A stretch of 10,469 nucleotides of DNA from contig CAZQKM010000047.1 of the NCBI GenBank assembly GCA_964593925.1, positions 1 through 10,469 of the forward strand, given 5' to 3'. Under the pieces are notes generated by a model. It had not been told where the DNA came from, ran no database searches, and was given only the letters and a program-made list of their open reading frames with translations. Shown here piece by piece: positions 1 to 6,435 of the stretch (the stretch's first letter is position 1; the number at the start of each line of letters is the position of its first letter). Both the position numbers and the translations under genes were made by a program. Source of the DNA: Oleidesulfovibrio sp964593925. GTDB lineage: Bacteria; Desulfobacterota; Desulfovibrionia; Desulfovibrionales; Desulfovibrionaceae.

Positions 1-123
1 CAATGCTCCAACTGGGGAAACCTTGAGCTGACCCCCCAACAGATACGGTATGCGGCAACGGATGCATGGGTAAGTAGAGAGATCCACGTACGTATGCGTG
101 ATCTGGGGCTGATTACGGTTTGA
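1..123 (+). CDS. 3'-5' exonuclease (RNase D/DEDDy type), C-terminal fragment
   Basis: Frame 1 is open from the first base of the window to a TGA at 121-123, giving 40 residues. The fragment contains SNWGNLELTPQQIRYAATDA, followed by WVSREIHVRMRDLGL. The Y-A-A-T-D segment matches exonuclease motif III (Y-x3-D) of the DEDDy superfamily, which includes RNase D, the Werner-type exonuclease domain and the DNA polymerase I proofreading domain. The aspartate is one of the metal-binding residues. The preceding 'SNW...LTPxQ' stretch is typical of small stand-alone exonuclease proteins that end soon after this motif, as this one does. Such enzymes remove nucleotides from DNA or RNA 3' ends using two metal ions; the substrate cannot be told from this part. 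The N-terminal motifs I and II lie outside the window. The family call is fairly safe, the exact protein is not. Confidence 0.75.
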   Translation, partial: QCSNWGNLELTPQQIRYAATDAWVSREIHVRMRDLGLITV

Positions 124-216
124 GGCTCATCTTTGTGATAATTCTTCAGACTGTTTTTTTACGCACCATAATTATTTTTTTAATACCTTTCCATAGATAC
201 AGGTATATGCTTTGCG

Positions 217-296
217 TTGACAAAGGCAGGGCGTATGCCTGTAACCTGATTGTAACCTTGCTTTCATAATGCTGTCACCAGGTGGTGGTGTACCAT
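217..296 (+). promoter_or_regulatory. Candidate phoB promoter elements
   Basis: Two promoter readings are possible. A consensus -35 TTGACA at 217-222 is followed after 17 bp by TGTAAC (240-245, four of six matches to TATAAT), which would be a basal promoter whose -10 lies inside the first Pho half-site. Alternatively, a PhoB-activated promoter would use the Pho boxes in place of a -35, with TACCAT at 291-296 as -10. It lies about 12 bp past the last half-site, close to the spacing known for PhoB-dependent sigma70 promoters. The AT-rich, T-run-rich stretch at 149-187 could act as an UP element. Neither start site is proven by sequence. Confidence 0.35.
239..278 (+). promoter_or_regulatory. Tandem Pho boxes (PhoB-binding sites) upstream of phoB
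   Basis: Four half-sites occur at an exact 11-bp period: TGTAAC at 240-245, TGTAAC at 251-256, TTTCAT at 262-267 and TGTCAC at 273-278. Three are preceded by C and one by T. The PhoB half-site in well-studied bacteria is close to CTGTCAT or CTGTAAC, repeated every 11 bp so that PhoB monomers bind head to tail on one DNA face. Four half-sites make two adjacent boxes. The 11-bp steps before and after (positions 229 and 284) do not match, so the array is bounded. It lies about 130 bp upstream of the phoB start and is the only such array noticed in the window. Autoregulation of phoB and induction of pstB-phoU under low phosphate is the natural inference. Confidence 0.8.
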
Positions 297-325
297 CGGT
301 GTGTTCTGAGCTGCCCGGAGAAGGG

Positions 326-347
326 CGTCTGGCATAAGGGCCGGACG
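326..347 (+). promoter_or_regulatory. Leader hairpin upstream of phoB, terminator-like
   Basis: CGTCTGGC (326-333) pairs with GCCGGACG (340-347) through eight base pairs, one of them G-U, around the six-base loop ATAAGG. Four T residues follow at 351-354, so the structure resembles a weak intrinsic terminator or attenuator inside the presumed 5' leader of phoB. It could equally be a stabilising or processing structure. No function is demonstrated. Confidence 0.4.
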
Positions 348-357
348 GTATTTTGAC

Positions 358-381
358 GCGGGCAGGGTGGCGTTGCCCCGC
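358..381 (+). promoter_or_regulatory. Second leader hairpin just before the phoB ribosome binding site
   Basis: GCGGGCA (358-364) pairs with TGCCCCGC (374-381), giving seven base pairs with one bulged C and the loop GGGTGGCGT. The structure ends 10 bases before the GGAG at 392-395 that serves as the phoB ribosome binding site. It could influence translation initiation or be incidental GC-rich pairing. Confidence 0.3.
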
Positions 382-405
382 TGTTACTACTGGAGACATG
401 GGAAT

Positions 406-1095
406 ATGCTCAAACAGCGTATACTTTTTGTTGAAGACGATGAAGATATTCTGCAGTTGCTTACTTTTGCAGCGGAGTCCGCTGGTTTTGAGACGTATTC
501 CGCTTCGGACGGTAAGGAAGGTCTGGCTCTTGCCCTGACTGGGCAACAAGATCTTGTGGTGCTGGATTTGATGCTGCCCGGCATGGGGGGGCTTGATATA
601 TGCAAAGAGTTGAAGAAGAACCCTGAAACTTCAGACATACCGATAGTCATGCTCACGGCAAAAGGCGAAGAAGTTGACCGTATTGTGGGCTTTGAATTGG
701 GGGCGGATGATTATGTGGTCAAGCCTTTTAGCCCTCGCGAACTGGTACTGCGTATTAAAGCTGTGCTTAAACGTGGTGTTTGGCAATCAGGGGTGGAAGA
801 AGCTGGCCTGTGGCGGGTAGAGGGGCTGCGCCTAGACTTGGATGCACATCAGGTGGAAGTGGACGGAGAGGATATACAGTTGACTGCTACAGAGTTCAAA
901 TTACTTGCAGAACTGATACGTAACAGAGGAAGTGTGCGTACACGTGACAGACTGCTGAATGCGGTTTGGGGATACGAGTTTGCAGGCTATGCCCGTACTG
1001 TGGACACACATATGCGGCGATTGCGTCAGAAGATAGGCGATTATGCAAAGTATATAGAAACAATACGTGGCGTGGGATATCGTTTCAAAAAGTAG
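406..1095 (+). CDS. phoB: Phosphate-regulon response regulator PhoB (OmpR/PhoB family)
   Basis: This is a 229-residue transcription factor with an N-terminal receiver domain (about 1-120) and a C-terminal winged-helix DNA-binding domain (about 130-229). The receiver shows the acidic pair in VEDDED (D11, D12), the phosphoacceptor D54 in VVLDLMLPG, T84 in VMLTAKG and K106 in VVKPFSP. The C-terminal part has the OmpR-type LTATEFKLL segment, the recognition-helix region RTVDTHMRRLRQKI and the RGVGYRF wing. When phosphorylated, usually by PhoR, the protein binds Pho boxes and activates phosphate-starvation genes. The ATG at 406 is chosen because MLKQRILFVEDD matches family N-termini and GGAG lies 10 bases upstream; a longer reading from 367 adds 13 residues unlike the family. 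pstB starts 20 bases downstream, and tandem Pho boxes upstream support the PhoB assignment over other OmpR-family regulators. No phoR follows, which is unusual but not rare. Confidence 0.88.
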   Translation: MLKQRILFVEDDEDILQLLTFAAESAGFETYSASDGKEGLALALTGQQDLVVLDLMLPGMGGLDICKELKKNPETSDIPIVMLTAKGEEVDRIVGFELGADDYVVKPFSPRELVLRIKAVLKRGVWQSGVEEAGLWRVEGLRLDLDAHQVEVDGEDIQLTATEFKLLAELIRNRGSVRTRDRLLNAVWGYEFAGYARTVDTHMRRLRQKIGDYAKYIETIRGVGYRFKK

Positions 1096-1115
1096 GCAAA
1101 GCGGGCATATACGAT

Positions 1116-1877
1116 ATGGCAGACACAATAAAGATGTATTCCAGGGGCTTGAATTTTTACTATGGTACGTTTCAGGCGTTGCATGATATTACGCTGGAGT
1201 TTGCAAACGGTCAGGTGACTGCCCTTATCGGGCCTTCTGGATGTGGTAAAAGTACATTTTTGCGTTGCTTGAATCGTATGAACGACCTGGTTGCTACCTC
1301 CAGCGTGCAGGGCGAGGTTTGTCTGGATGGTGAAAATATCTATGCCCGACATGTTGATGTTGTTGCACTGCGCCGGCGCGTGGGCATGGTATTTCAAAAG
1401 CCGAATCCCTTCCCCAAATCAATTTATGAAAATGTGGCGTATGGCTTGCGGGTAAACGGAGAAAAAGACAGTAGCTATCTTTCTGGTAAAGTAGAAGAGA
1501 GTTTGCGCCATGCCGCATTATGGGATGAAGTCAAAGACAGGCTGTATGACTCAGCACTGGGCTTTTCAGGTGGTCAACAGCAGCGCTTGTGCATTGCACG
1601 GGCGCTTGCTGTGGAACCTGAAGTATTGCTCATGGATGAGCCTGCATCTGCATTGGATCCCATTGCTACACAAAAGATTGAAGAATTGATTCATACACTC
1701 AAGAAGCAGTATACGATTATCATAGTGACGCATAGCATGCAGCAGGCAGCACGTGTATCTGATGTGACGTCTTTTTTTTATATGGGGCGGCTTATAGAAA
1801 CCGGTAGCACGGATATGTTGTTTACCCGTCCCGCTAACAAACAGACAGAAGATTATATTACAGGCCGTTTTGGATAG
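1116..1877 (+). CDS. pstB: Phosphate ABC transporter ATP-binding protein PstB
   Basis: A 253-residue cytoplasmic ATPase that drives phosphate import through the PstSCAB transporter. ABC motifs occur in order: Walker A GPSGCGKST (39-47), the Q-loop region MVFQKPNPFPKSIYENVAYG (91-110), the signature FSGGQQQRLCIARALA (150-165), Walker B VLLMDEPASALDP (170-182) and the switch histidine in IIIVTHSMQQAARVSD (H206). QKPNPFPKSIYENV and the ending TEDYITGRFG are characteristic of PstB. The ATG at 1116 gives a family-typical N-terminus (YYGTFQALHDITLEF); a longer open frame back to 966 overlaps phoB and is not the real start. It follows phoB by 20 bases and precedes phoU by 12, so the three are surely co-transcribed. 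The ribosome binding site is weak. The ABC signature begins F-S-G-G-Q where PstB normally has L-S-G-G-Q. pstS, pstC and pstA are absent from the window. Confidence 0.95.
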   Translation: MADTIKMYSRGLNFYYGTFQALHDITLEFANGQVTALIGPSGCGKSTFLRCLNRMNDLVATSSVQGEVCLDGENIYARHVDVVALRRRVGMVFQKPNPFPKSIYENVAYGLRVNGEKDSSYLSGKVEESLRHAALWDEVKDRLYDSALGFSGGQQQRLCIARALAVEPEVLLMDEPASALDPIATQKIEELIHTLKKQYTIIIVTHSMQQAARVSDVTSFFYMGRLIETGSTDMLFTRPANKQTEDYITGRFG

Positions 1878-1889
1878 CCGGGAGCATAT

Positions 1890-2570
1890 ATGTCTAAAGG
1901 TACGCATTTTCATCAGGGGTTGGCAGCGTTACGTATAAAGGTGCTGGAAATGGGGCTATACGCCCAGCGGAACCTTGAGGCTGCAATCAAGGCACTGCAT
2001 GGGCGTGATTATGGTCTGGCCCAGCATGTCATTGACCATGACCATGATATTAATATGCTGGAGTGCGAGATTGATGAGATGAGCTTGAAGCTGCTTGCCT
2101 TGGAGCAACCCATGGCCATTGATTTGCGGACTATAGTAGGGGTTCAGCGTGTAAATATTGATTTGGAACGTGTGGGGGATGAAGCGGTAAATATTGCGGA
2201 AAAAGCGATGTTTCTTGCCTCAAGACCGCCATTGCCTTTTTGTAAGCAGATGGAAGAGCTCGCAAATACTGCACAGGAAATGTTGAAACGTTCTTTGATC
2301 TGCTTTCGTGACAGCGATGTGGACAGTGCTTTTGAGGTCTGCCACATGGATTTGAAGTGCAATGTACTTGAAGTGGAGCTGCTCAAGATACTGATGGATT
2401 ATATGGGAAAAGCAGATCCAGCCATTGAGCGGGCTGTACACGCCATTTTGGTATCGCGTGCTCTGGAGCGTGTGGGTGATCTTTCTACGAATATTGCAGA
2501 ATCTGTGGTATTTATTGCTACTGGAGAAAATATCAAGCACCGTGTTTTTGACTGGCCAGCTTCAGAGTAG
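1890..2570 (+). CDS. phoU: Phosphate signalling/transport regulator PhoU
   Basis: A 226-residue all-helical protein made of two PhoU repeats, roughly residues 8-105 and 115-215. Each repeat carries the metal-cluster motif: DLERVGDEAVNIAEKA near residues 91-106 and ALERVGDLSTNIAESV near 191-206. PhoU restrains the Pst transporter and, together with PhoR, keeps PhoB inactive when phosphate is plentiful; loss in other bacteria causes excessive phosphate uptake. The ATG at 1890 has GGGAG at 1880-1884 as a good ribosome binding site, and the pstB stop ends 12 bases upstream. The length agrees with the family. Keeping phoU next to pstB fits this role, although its usual signalling partner PhoR is not visible here. 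No strong terminator follows; only a 5-bp pairing at 2581-2598 was noticed. Confidence 0.93.
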   Translation: MSKGTHFHQGLAALRIKVLEMGLYAQRNLEAAIKALHGRDYGLAQHVIDHDHDINMLECEIDEMSLKLLALEQPMAIDLRTIVGVQRVNIDLERVGDEAVNIAEKAMFLASRPPLPFCKQMEELANTAQEMLKRSLICFRDSDVDSAFEVCHMDLKCNVLEVELLKILMDYMGKADPAIERAVHAILVSRALERVGDLSTNIAESVVFIATGENIKHRVFDWPASE

Positions 2571-3867
2571 GCATATCATAAGCCGGTTTGTCTCGGCTGT
2601 ATCTTTGGTAAAAACGGGTGCCCCGCAAGACTTGCCACCTTATGGGCTGGCCTGCGCAACATACATAGAAATAATGACATACGGTCTGGATAGGCGGATT
2701 TGTAGCAATAGAGATTTTGAACTATTCTGTTGATACCGGATGGATTGTGCTGTTGCCTGCCAGTGGACGCAGCTTTTCCGGGGCGAAGGTATAATGATTT
2801 TTGTGTAATAGCCCGACCGTGCTGCTTTGTACTGGTCGACTTCAAAGATATCCCTGACGAGTTGATAAACGTGTTGTTTGCCCAACCATCAAAAATTTGA
2901 CAAAAATCTGATGACGTACTTGAGAAAACGACATTTGGGAGCAACCGGTCAAATGGCTCGTGGAACGCCCTTTGTAATCCCGGATGCCCCATAAACTGGC
3001 TATGGAAATGCACTACGGCTGGCAATGGGCATGGCAACATCCTTAATGGCACGAACAAGGATTCCTTGAAGGGGGAGAACGGCTCAGTATCCATTGCTGC
3101 TACTCGCGGCAGCGAGGACAGACTCGAACCGTAGTTGGAGAAAGGCAGAGCTGCTTTCAGTGCTTTTGCGATATTACCATTTTGCCCTATGCCCGGGACA
3201 TGGGGGTGTATAAATTTTTGAGGTACCTTCAAGCGTTGCAGAGGGTTGGGATTTTTCCAGGGCTTATCTGCGCTGTGACGGACAAAGTGTTTGAATTAAA
3301 TCTACAAAACCCAGGGCCTTTTCCTAGATGTCGCTTCTCCCATCCTGTTACGCAGACTGCACCCACGTCAATAATGCACAAGTCGGATTTTAGCTGAGCA
3401 CTCCTGGCTCTTGGAGTGGGTCTGCGCAGGTTAACGGCATTGTTTGGCATATGATTTTTTCAGCAAGGCGCGAAACTCCTGGCTTTTCGTGACCACAGGA
3501 TTACAAAAGAGAGGGCGATACCTTTTGATAGCTCTGCTTGCACACAGGTTGTATAGATGTGGATAGTAGGCGTGGTATGTGCTTGTCTGGCGTTGTCATA
3601 TGAAAGATCTGATATCCACTGGCATGGACTACAGGAGGCTTTGAGGGATTGGATATGCCAGAATAGAAACGGCTTGAACCCATGGGCTTGCCATGAACAA
3701 AGCGAAACTTACGGATAGCTTGGTTGAAAGCAAGAGCAAGACATGCCTGCAGACTGCCACAGGTACTGTTAGGGTGGGTATAAAATGTTATATCTGTGAC
3801 TTTTTATTGATACTTGTATATGAATGAAAGTACCGAGCGAATATGCGGAAGATGAGGAGCAGAATGT
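2571..3867. other. 1.3-kb interval with no intact gene, probable decayed coding DNA
   Basis: I read all frames between phoU and the lipoprotein gene and recognise no complete protein. Plus-strand frames show broken stretches that look protein-like. One frame runs from about 2727 to 3133 with a single stop near 2898 and includes VDFKDIPDELINVLFAQPSK. A neighbouring frame holds GNALRLAMGMATSLMARTRI near 2990-3050. On the minus strand a 218-codon open frame spans 2576-3232 but has no recognisable domain, an odd composition and no convincing ribosome binding site. Alternating open segments of this kind are typical of a pseudogene with several frameshifts and stops, though long non-coding DNA is possible. 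Around 3693 an ATG opens a 44-residue frame beginning MNKAKLTDSLVE, slightly reminiscent of HU. No tRNA, IS ends or array repeats were found. Confidence 0.5.
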
Positions 3868-4374
3868 ATGAAAAAAGCAAGGTTGCTGCTGTTGTTGGGG
3901 GCATTTTTACTGTCAGGTTGTGGGCTTTCAGGAATCAGGGCAGGCTCTGCGGACCTGTACGGTGCCCAGAGTTTTGTGCCTGAGCAGCTCGTGCAGCTGA
4001 TGGATGATGAGTATAATGTCTGGCTATGTAGCAATCAGAGCCGCCAGACAGCCTTGTTTTTTTTGCCCAAAGACTCTCCCTGGAGAGTGAGCTTTCCTCA
4101 AGGGGGCTGGCACAAAGTGGAAGAGGCGTCCGAGGTGAGTGATGCCGTACTGCTTATGCGACAATACTATATAATAGGCAGATATACCCAAGGTGTGGGG
4201 TACGTTTCCCCGCAGGGTGACCGCGATTTTGTGGGATATTTGTTTGCGCCTGTTATGCCGACCATGCATTATGCAAAGGCAAATAGCAGAAGCCTTGTAG
4301 TGGATAAGCTGACGTGGAGGCAGGTGCTGCGTGCGGGCAAAGTACCGGGAACTCCCTATCCCGATAGGCTGTGA
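3868..4374 (+). CDS. Small lipoprotein of unknown function
   Basis: A 168-residue protein with a classic lipoprotein signal: basic MKKAR, a leucine-rich hydrophobic stretch (residues 6-15) and a lipobox LLSGC, with Cys18 the predicted lipidation site. After cleavage about 151 residues remain, presumably anchored in the inner or outer membrane facing the periplasm. The mature part has no domain I recognise. Visible segments are SFVPEQLVQLMDDEYNVWLC, then a stretch rich in aromatic residues and glycine (RQYYIIGRYTQGVGYVSPQG), then VGYLFAPVMPTM. No transmembrane helix follows the signal. The start is firm: GAGGAG at 3854-3859 lies eight bases before the ATG, and the reading frame is unbroken. 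It stands alone, preceded by the gene-poor interval and converging on dnaB, with 112 bases between the stop codons. It is probably a lineage-restricted lipoprotein; its role cannot be inferred from neighbours. Confidence 0.8.
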   Translation: MKKARLLLLLGAFLLSGCGLSGIRAGSADLYGAQSFVPEQLVQLMDDEYNVWLCSNQSRQTALFFLPKDSPWRVSFPQGGWHKVEEASEVSDAVLLMRQYYIIGRYTQGVGYVSPQGDRDFVGYLFAPVMPTMHYAKANSRSLVVDKLTWRQVLRAGKVPGTPYPDRL

Positions 4375-4486
4375 GCTAGCGTCATGGGCAGAAAAGATAC
4401 AGTCTGACCAAGGGAAAAAAGGTCTCTCACAGCAGGGGGATACTAGGCACCTTATTGCATTGCCGCAGAGGCTGTCACGCATTATG

Positions 4487-5962
4487 TCAGGATGATTGGA
4501 ATTCTTCTGACGGCAACGGCGCTCCTGCCAGATCTTCAAAAGCGGTGTAAGATCCGATGTAGGCAAGCTCTGCCATGCCTGTGGGGCCGTTACGCTGTTT
4601 GCCTATGATAATTTCGGCAATACCTTTTTTGGGGTTATCGTCGCGTTTATTGTAGACATCATCCCGGTATACAAACATGATGACATCAGCGTCTTGCTCA
4701 ATGGCTCCTGACTCGCGCAGGTCCGAAAGCATGGGGCGTTTATTGGTTCGTTCTTCCACTTTGCGGTTAAGCTGTGAAAGAGCAATGACCGGGATGCTCA
4801 ACTCTTTGGCCAGCGCTTTCAGGTTTCTGGAAATATCAGATATCTCCAATTCTCTTGAATCGGTACGGCGGCTGGAGCGCATAAGCTGAAGGTAGTCCAC
4901 TATTACCATACCCACGCCTTTATCCGCGTGCAGGCGTCGGGTACGTGCACGCAGGTCAAGAGTGGTGATGGAAGGGGTATCGTCAATGTATATGGGGGCC
5001 CGCGAGAGCGCATCCGCTGCGGAGTATAGTTTTGCCCAATCTTCGTCGTCTAAAAAACCCTTACGCAATCTACCAAGGTCCACTTTTCCCCATGCGCATA
5101 GCATGCGCATCATCAGAGATTCCATGGACATTTCCAGCGAGTAAATGGCTACGGGTATACCGTTGTTTACTGCGGCCCGCATGGCCATATTCAAGGCAAA
5201 TGCTGTTTTTCCCATGGAAGGACGCGCTGCGATGATGACAAGGTCTGCAGGCTGTAGGCCTGCTGTCATGCTATCCAGCCGGAAATAGCCTGTGGGGACG
5301 CCTGTGACCAGCTCCTTGCGATCCACCCGTTTTTCTAGGTCTTCAAATACTTTGCCCACAAGTTCTTTGGAACTTTTAAATATTTTTCCTGTGGTCCGTT
5401 CAGATATGGCAAATATAGAGGTTTCCGAGTCGTCAAGAAGCTGCTCTATGTCTTGTGCAGAATCATAGCAATTACCTATGATGTCGCTACACGCTATGAT
5501 AAGTGCGCGCTGTAGTGCCTTATTGCGTACCAGCGTGGCATAGTGCTCTGCATTGGCCGCACTGATAACTGATTCTGCCAGCTCGGCAAGGTACACAGTG
5601 CCACCAGCATGTTCCAATTTACCTTGATCTTTTAAAAATTCGGCTACAGTGACAAGATCAATGGGTGCGGTACGCCGGTACAGCTCGGTAAATGCGTCAA
5701 AAATGATTTTGTGGGCAGGGAGATAAAAGTCGTCTTCTGTAACAATGTCTACCAGCGTATGAAAGACTTGGCCACGCAGAAAGACCCCCCCCAGCACAGC
5801 CTGTTCGGCCTCAATACTGTGGGGGGGCACTTTACGTAACAAATCATCGGAGACTTGAGCAACTTGCTCAAAAGATCCGCCTCCACCAGGGCGGCTGGCG
5901 GATGTGTTTTTTTGAATCCCCCTGTTATTCAGTGGTTTCTTCCACTGTGGGTTCTTCTGCAT
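4487..5962 (-). CDS. dnaB: Replicative DNA helicase DnaB
   Basis: A hexameric 5'-3' helicase that unwinds DNA at the replication fork and contacts primase through its N-terminal domain. From the chosen start it has 491 residues. The N-terminal domain begins at LLRKVPPHSIEAEQAVLGGV (41-60), a hallmark of DnaB, and runs to about 145. The RecA-like C-terminal domain starts near VTGVPTGYFRLDSMTAGLQP. It carries Walker A ARPSMGKTA (246-254), Walker B VGMVIVDYLQLM (350-361), LKALAKELSIPVIALSQLNR (381-400), the DLRESGAIEQDADVI segment and the arginine-finger region KQRNGPTG (455-462). No intein or gap interrupts these motifs. The open frame extends to 6097 but that part only mirrors rplI. I choose the ATG at 5962-5960, with GAGGAAGAAG before it, which overlaps rplI by 38 bases. 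A start after the rplI stop would need a rare codon, so the exact N-terminus is uncertain. Confidence 0.95.
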   Translation of the reverse strand: MQKNPQWKKPLNNRGIQKNTSASRPGGGGSFEQVAQVSDDLLRKVPPHSIEAEQAVLGGVFLRGQVFHTLVDIVTEDDFYLPAHKIIFDAFTELYRRTAPIDLVTVAEFLKDQGKLEHAGGTVYLAELAESVISAANAEHYATLVRNKALQRALIIACSDIIGNCYDSAQDIEQLLDDSETSIFAISERTTGKIFKSSKELVGKVFEDLEKRVDRKELVTGVPTGYFRLDSMTAGLQPADLVIIAARPSMGKTAFALNMAMRAAVNNGIPVAIYSLEMSMESLMMRMLCAWGKVDLGRLRKGFLDDEDWAKLYSAADALSRAPIYIDDTPSITTLDLRARTRRLHADKGVGMVIVDYLQLMRSSRRTDSRELEISDISRNLKALAKELSIPVIALSQLNRKVEERTNKRPMLSDLRESGAIEQDADVIMFVYRDDVYNKRDDNPKKGIAEIIIGKQRNGPTGMAELAYIGSYTAFEDLAGAPLPSEEFQSS

Positions 5963-6425
5963 CTTCTTCCTCGGTACGGCCTTCAGGCGCAACCTTGAGA
6001 GACAATTCGGCATCCACATCAGCATGCAGACGCACACGGATGTTAAAATCACCAAGAGTCCGGATGGGAGCCTCCAGCAAGATACGCCGGCGGTCAATTT
6101 CCAAGCCCAACTCAGTCAGTGCCTCTGCAATGTTCACAGAGGTGACAGAACCGTACAGTTTATCATTTTCGCCTACGCGGACGGGGATAACAAGTTTAAT
6201 ACCCTGTATTTTTGCCGCAAGCTCATTGGCCGCGCTACGCACCGCATCCATCCGAGCTTGCAATTTTTTACGTTCAAGATCAAACACTTTCATGTTTGAA
6301 GCTGTGGCGGTCATGGCCATACCCTGGGGCAGCAGGAAGTTGCGACCATACCCGGGACGAACTTCGACCACATCGCCCAAGCTACCCAGATTTTCCATAT
6401 CTGCTCTAAGAATAACCTTCATCAT
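5925..6425 (-). CDS. rplI: 50S ribosomal protein L9
   Basis: A 166-residue large-subunit protein that binds 23S rRNA near the L1 stalk base and helps maintain reading-frame fidelity. The N-terminal domain shows the L9 signature: MKVILRADMENLGSLGDVVE followed by GYGRNFLLPQGMA. A long connecting helix (about residues 45-75, rich in K, R, E and A) leads to the C-terminal domain with KLYGSVTSVNIAEAL. The last about 19 residues (EGRTEEEDAEEPTVEETTE) form an acidic tail longer than in the E. coli protein; such tails are common in this lineage as far as I recall. Two ATGs stand at the start; GGAGG, overlapping the rpsR stop, serves either one, and the second (MKV) matches the usual N-terminus. The dnaB frame begins within the tail-coding region. 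Confidence 0.96.
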   Translation of the reverse strand: MMKVILRADMENLGSLGDVVEVRPGYGRNFLLPQGMAMTATASNMKVFDLERKKLQARMDAVRSAANELAAKIQGIKLVIPVRVGENDKLYGSVTSVNIAEALTELGLEIDRRRILLEAPIRTLGDFNIRVRLHADVDAELSLKVAPEGRTEEEDAEEPTVEETTE

Positions 6426-6435
6426 GGCGTGCCTC

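Noticed and set aside
124..405. Antisense open frame across the phoB leader (172-549)
   Set aside because: No ribosome binding site or family resemblance, and it runs through the Pho boxes and into phoB.
966..1115. Upstream extension of the pstB frame into phoB
   Set aside because: The extra 50 residues overlap phoB coding sequence and do not resemble PstB; the ATG at 1116 gives the family N-terminus.
2581..2598. AGCCG/CGGCT pairing after phoU as a terminator
   Set aside because: Only five base pairs with an eight-base loop and no proper T-run.
3110..3190. GACTCGAACC at 3131-3140, whose reverse complement GGTTCGAGTC looks like a tRNA T-arm
   Set aside because: No matching acceptor stem, anticodon arm or CCA-compatible end could be fitted on the minus strand, and the T-stem has a mismatch.
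5963..6097. Upstream extension of the dnaB frame
   Set aside because: It is entirely antiparallel-free overlap with rplI in another frame and has no similarity to DnaB.
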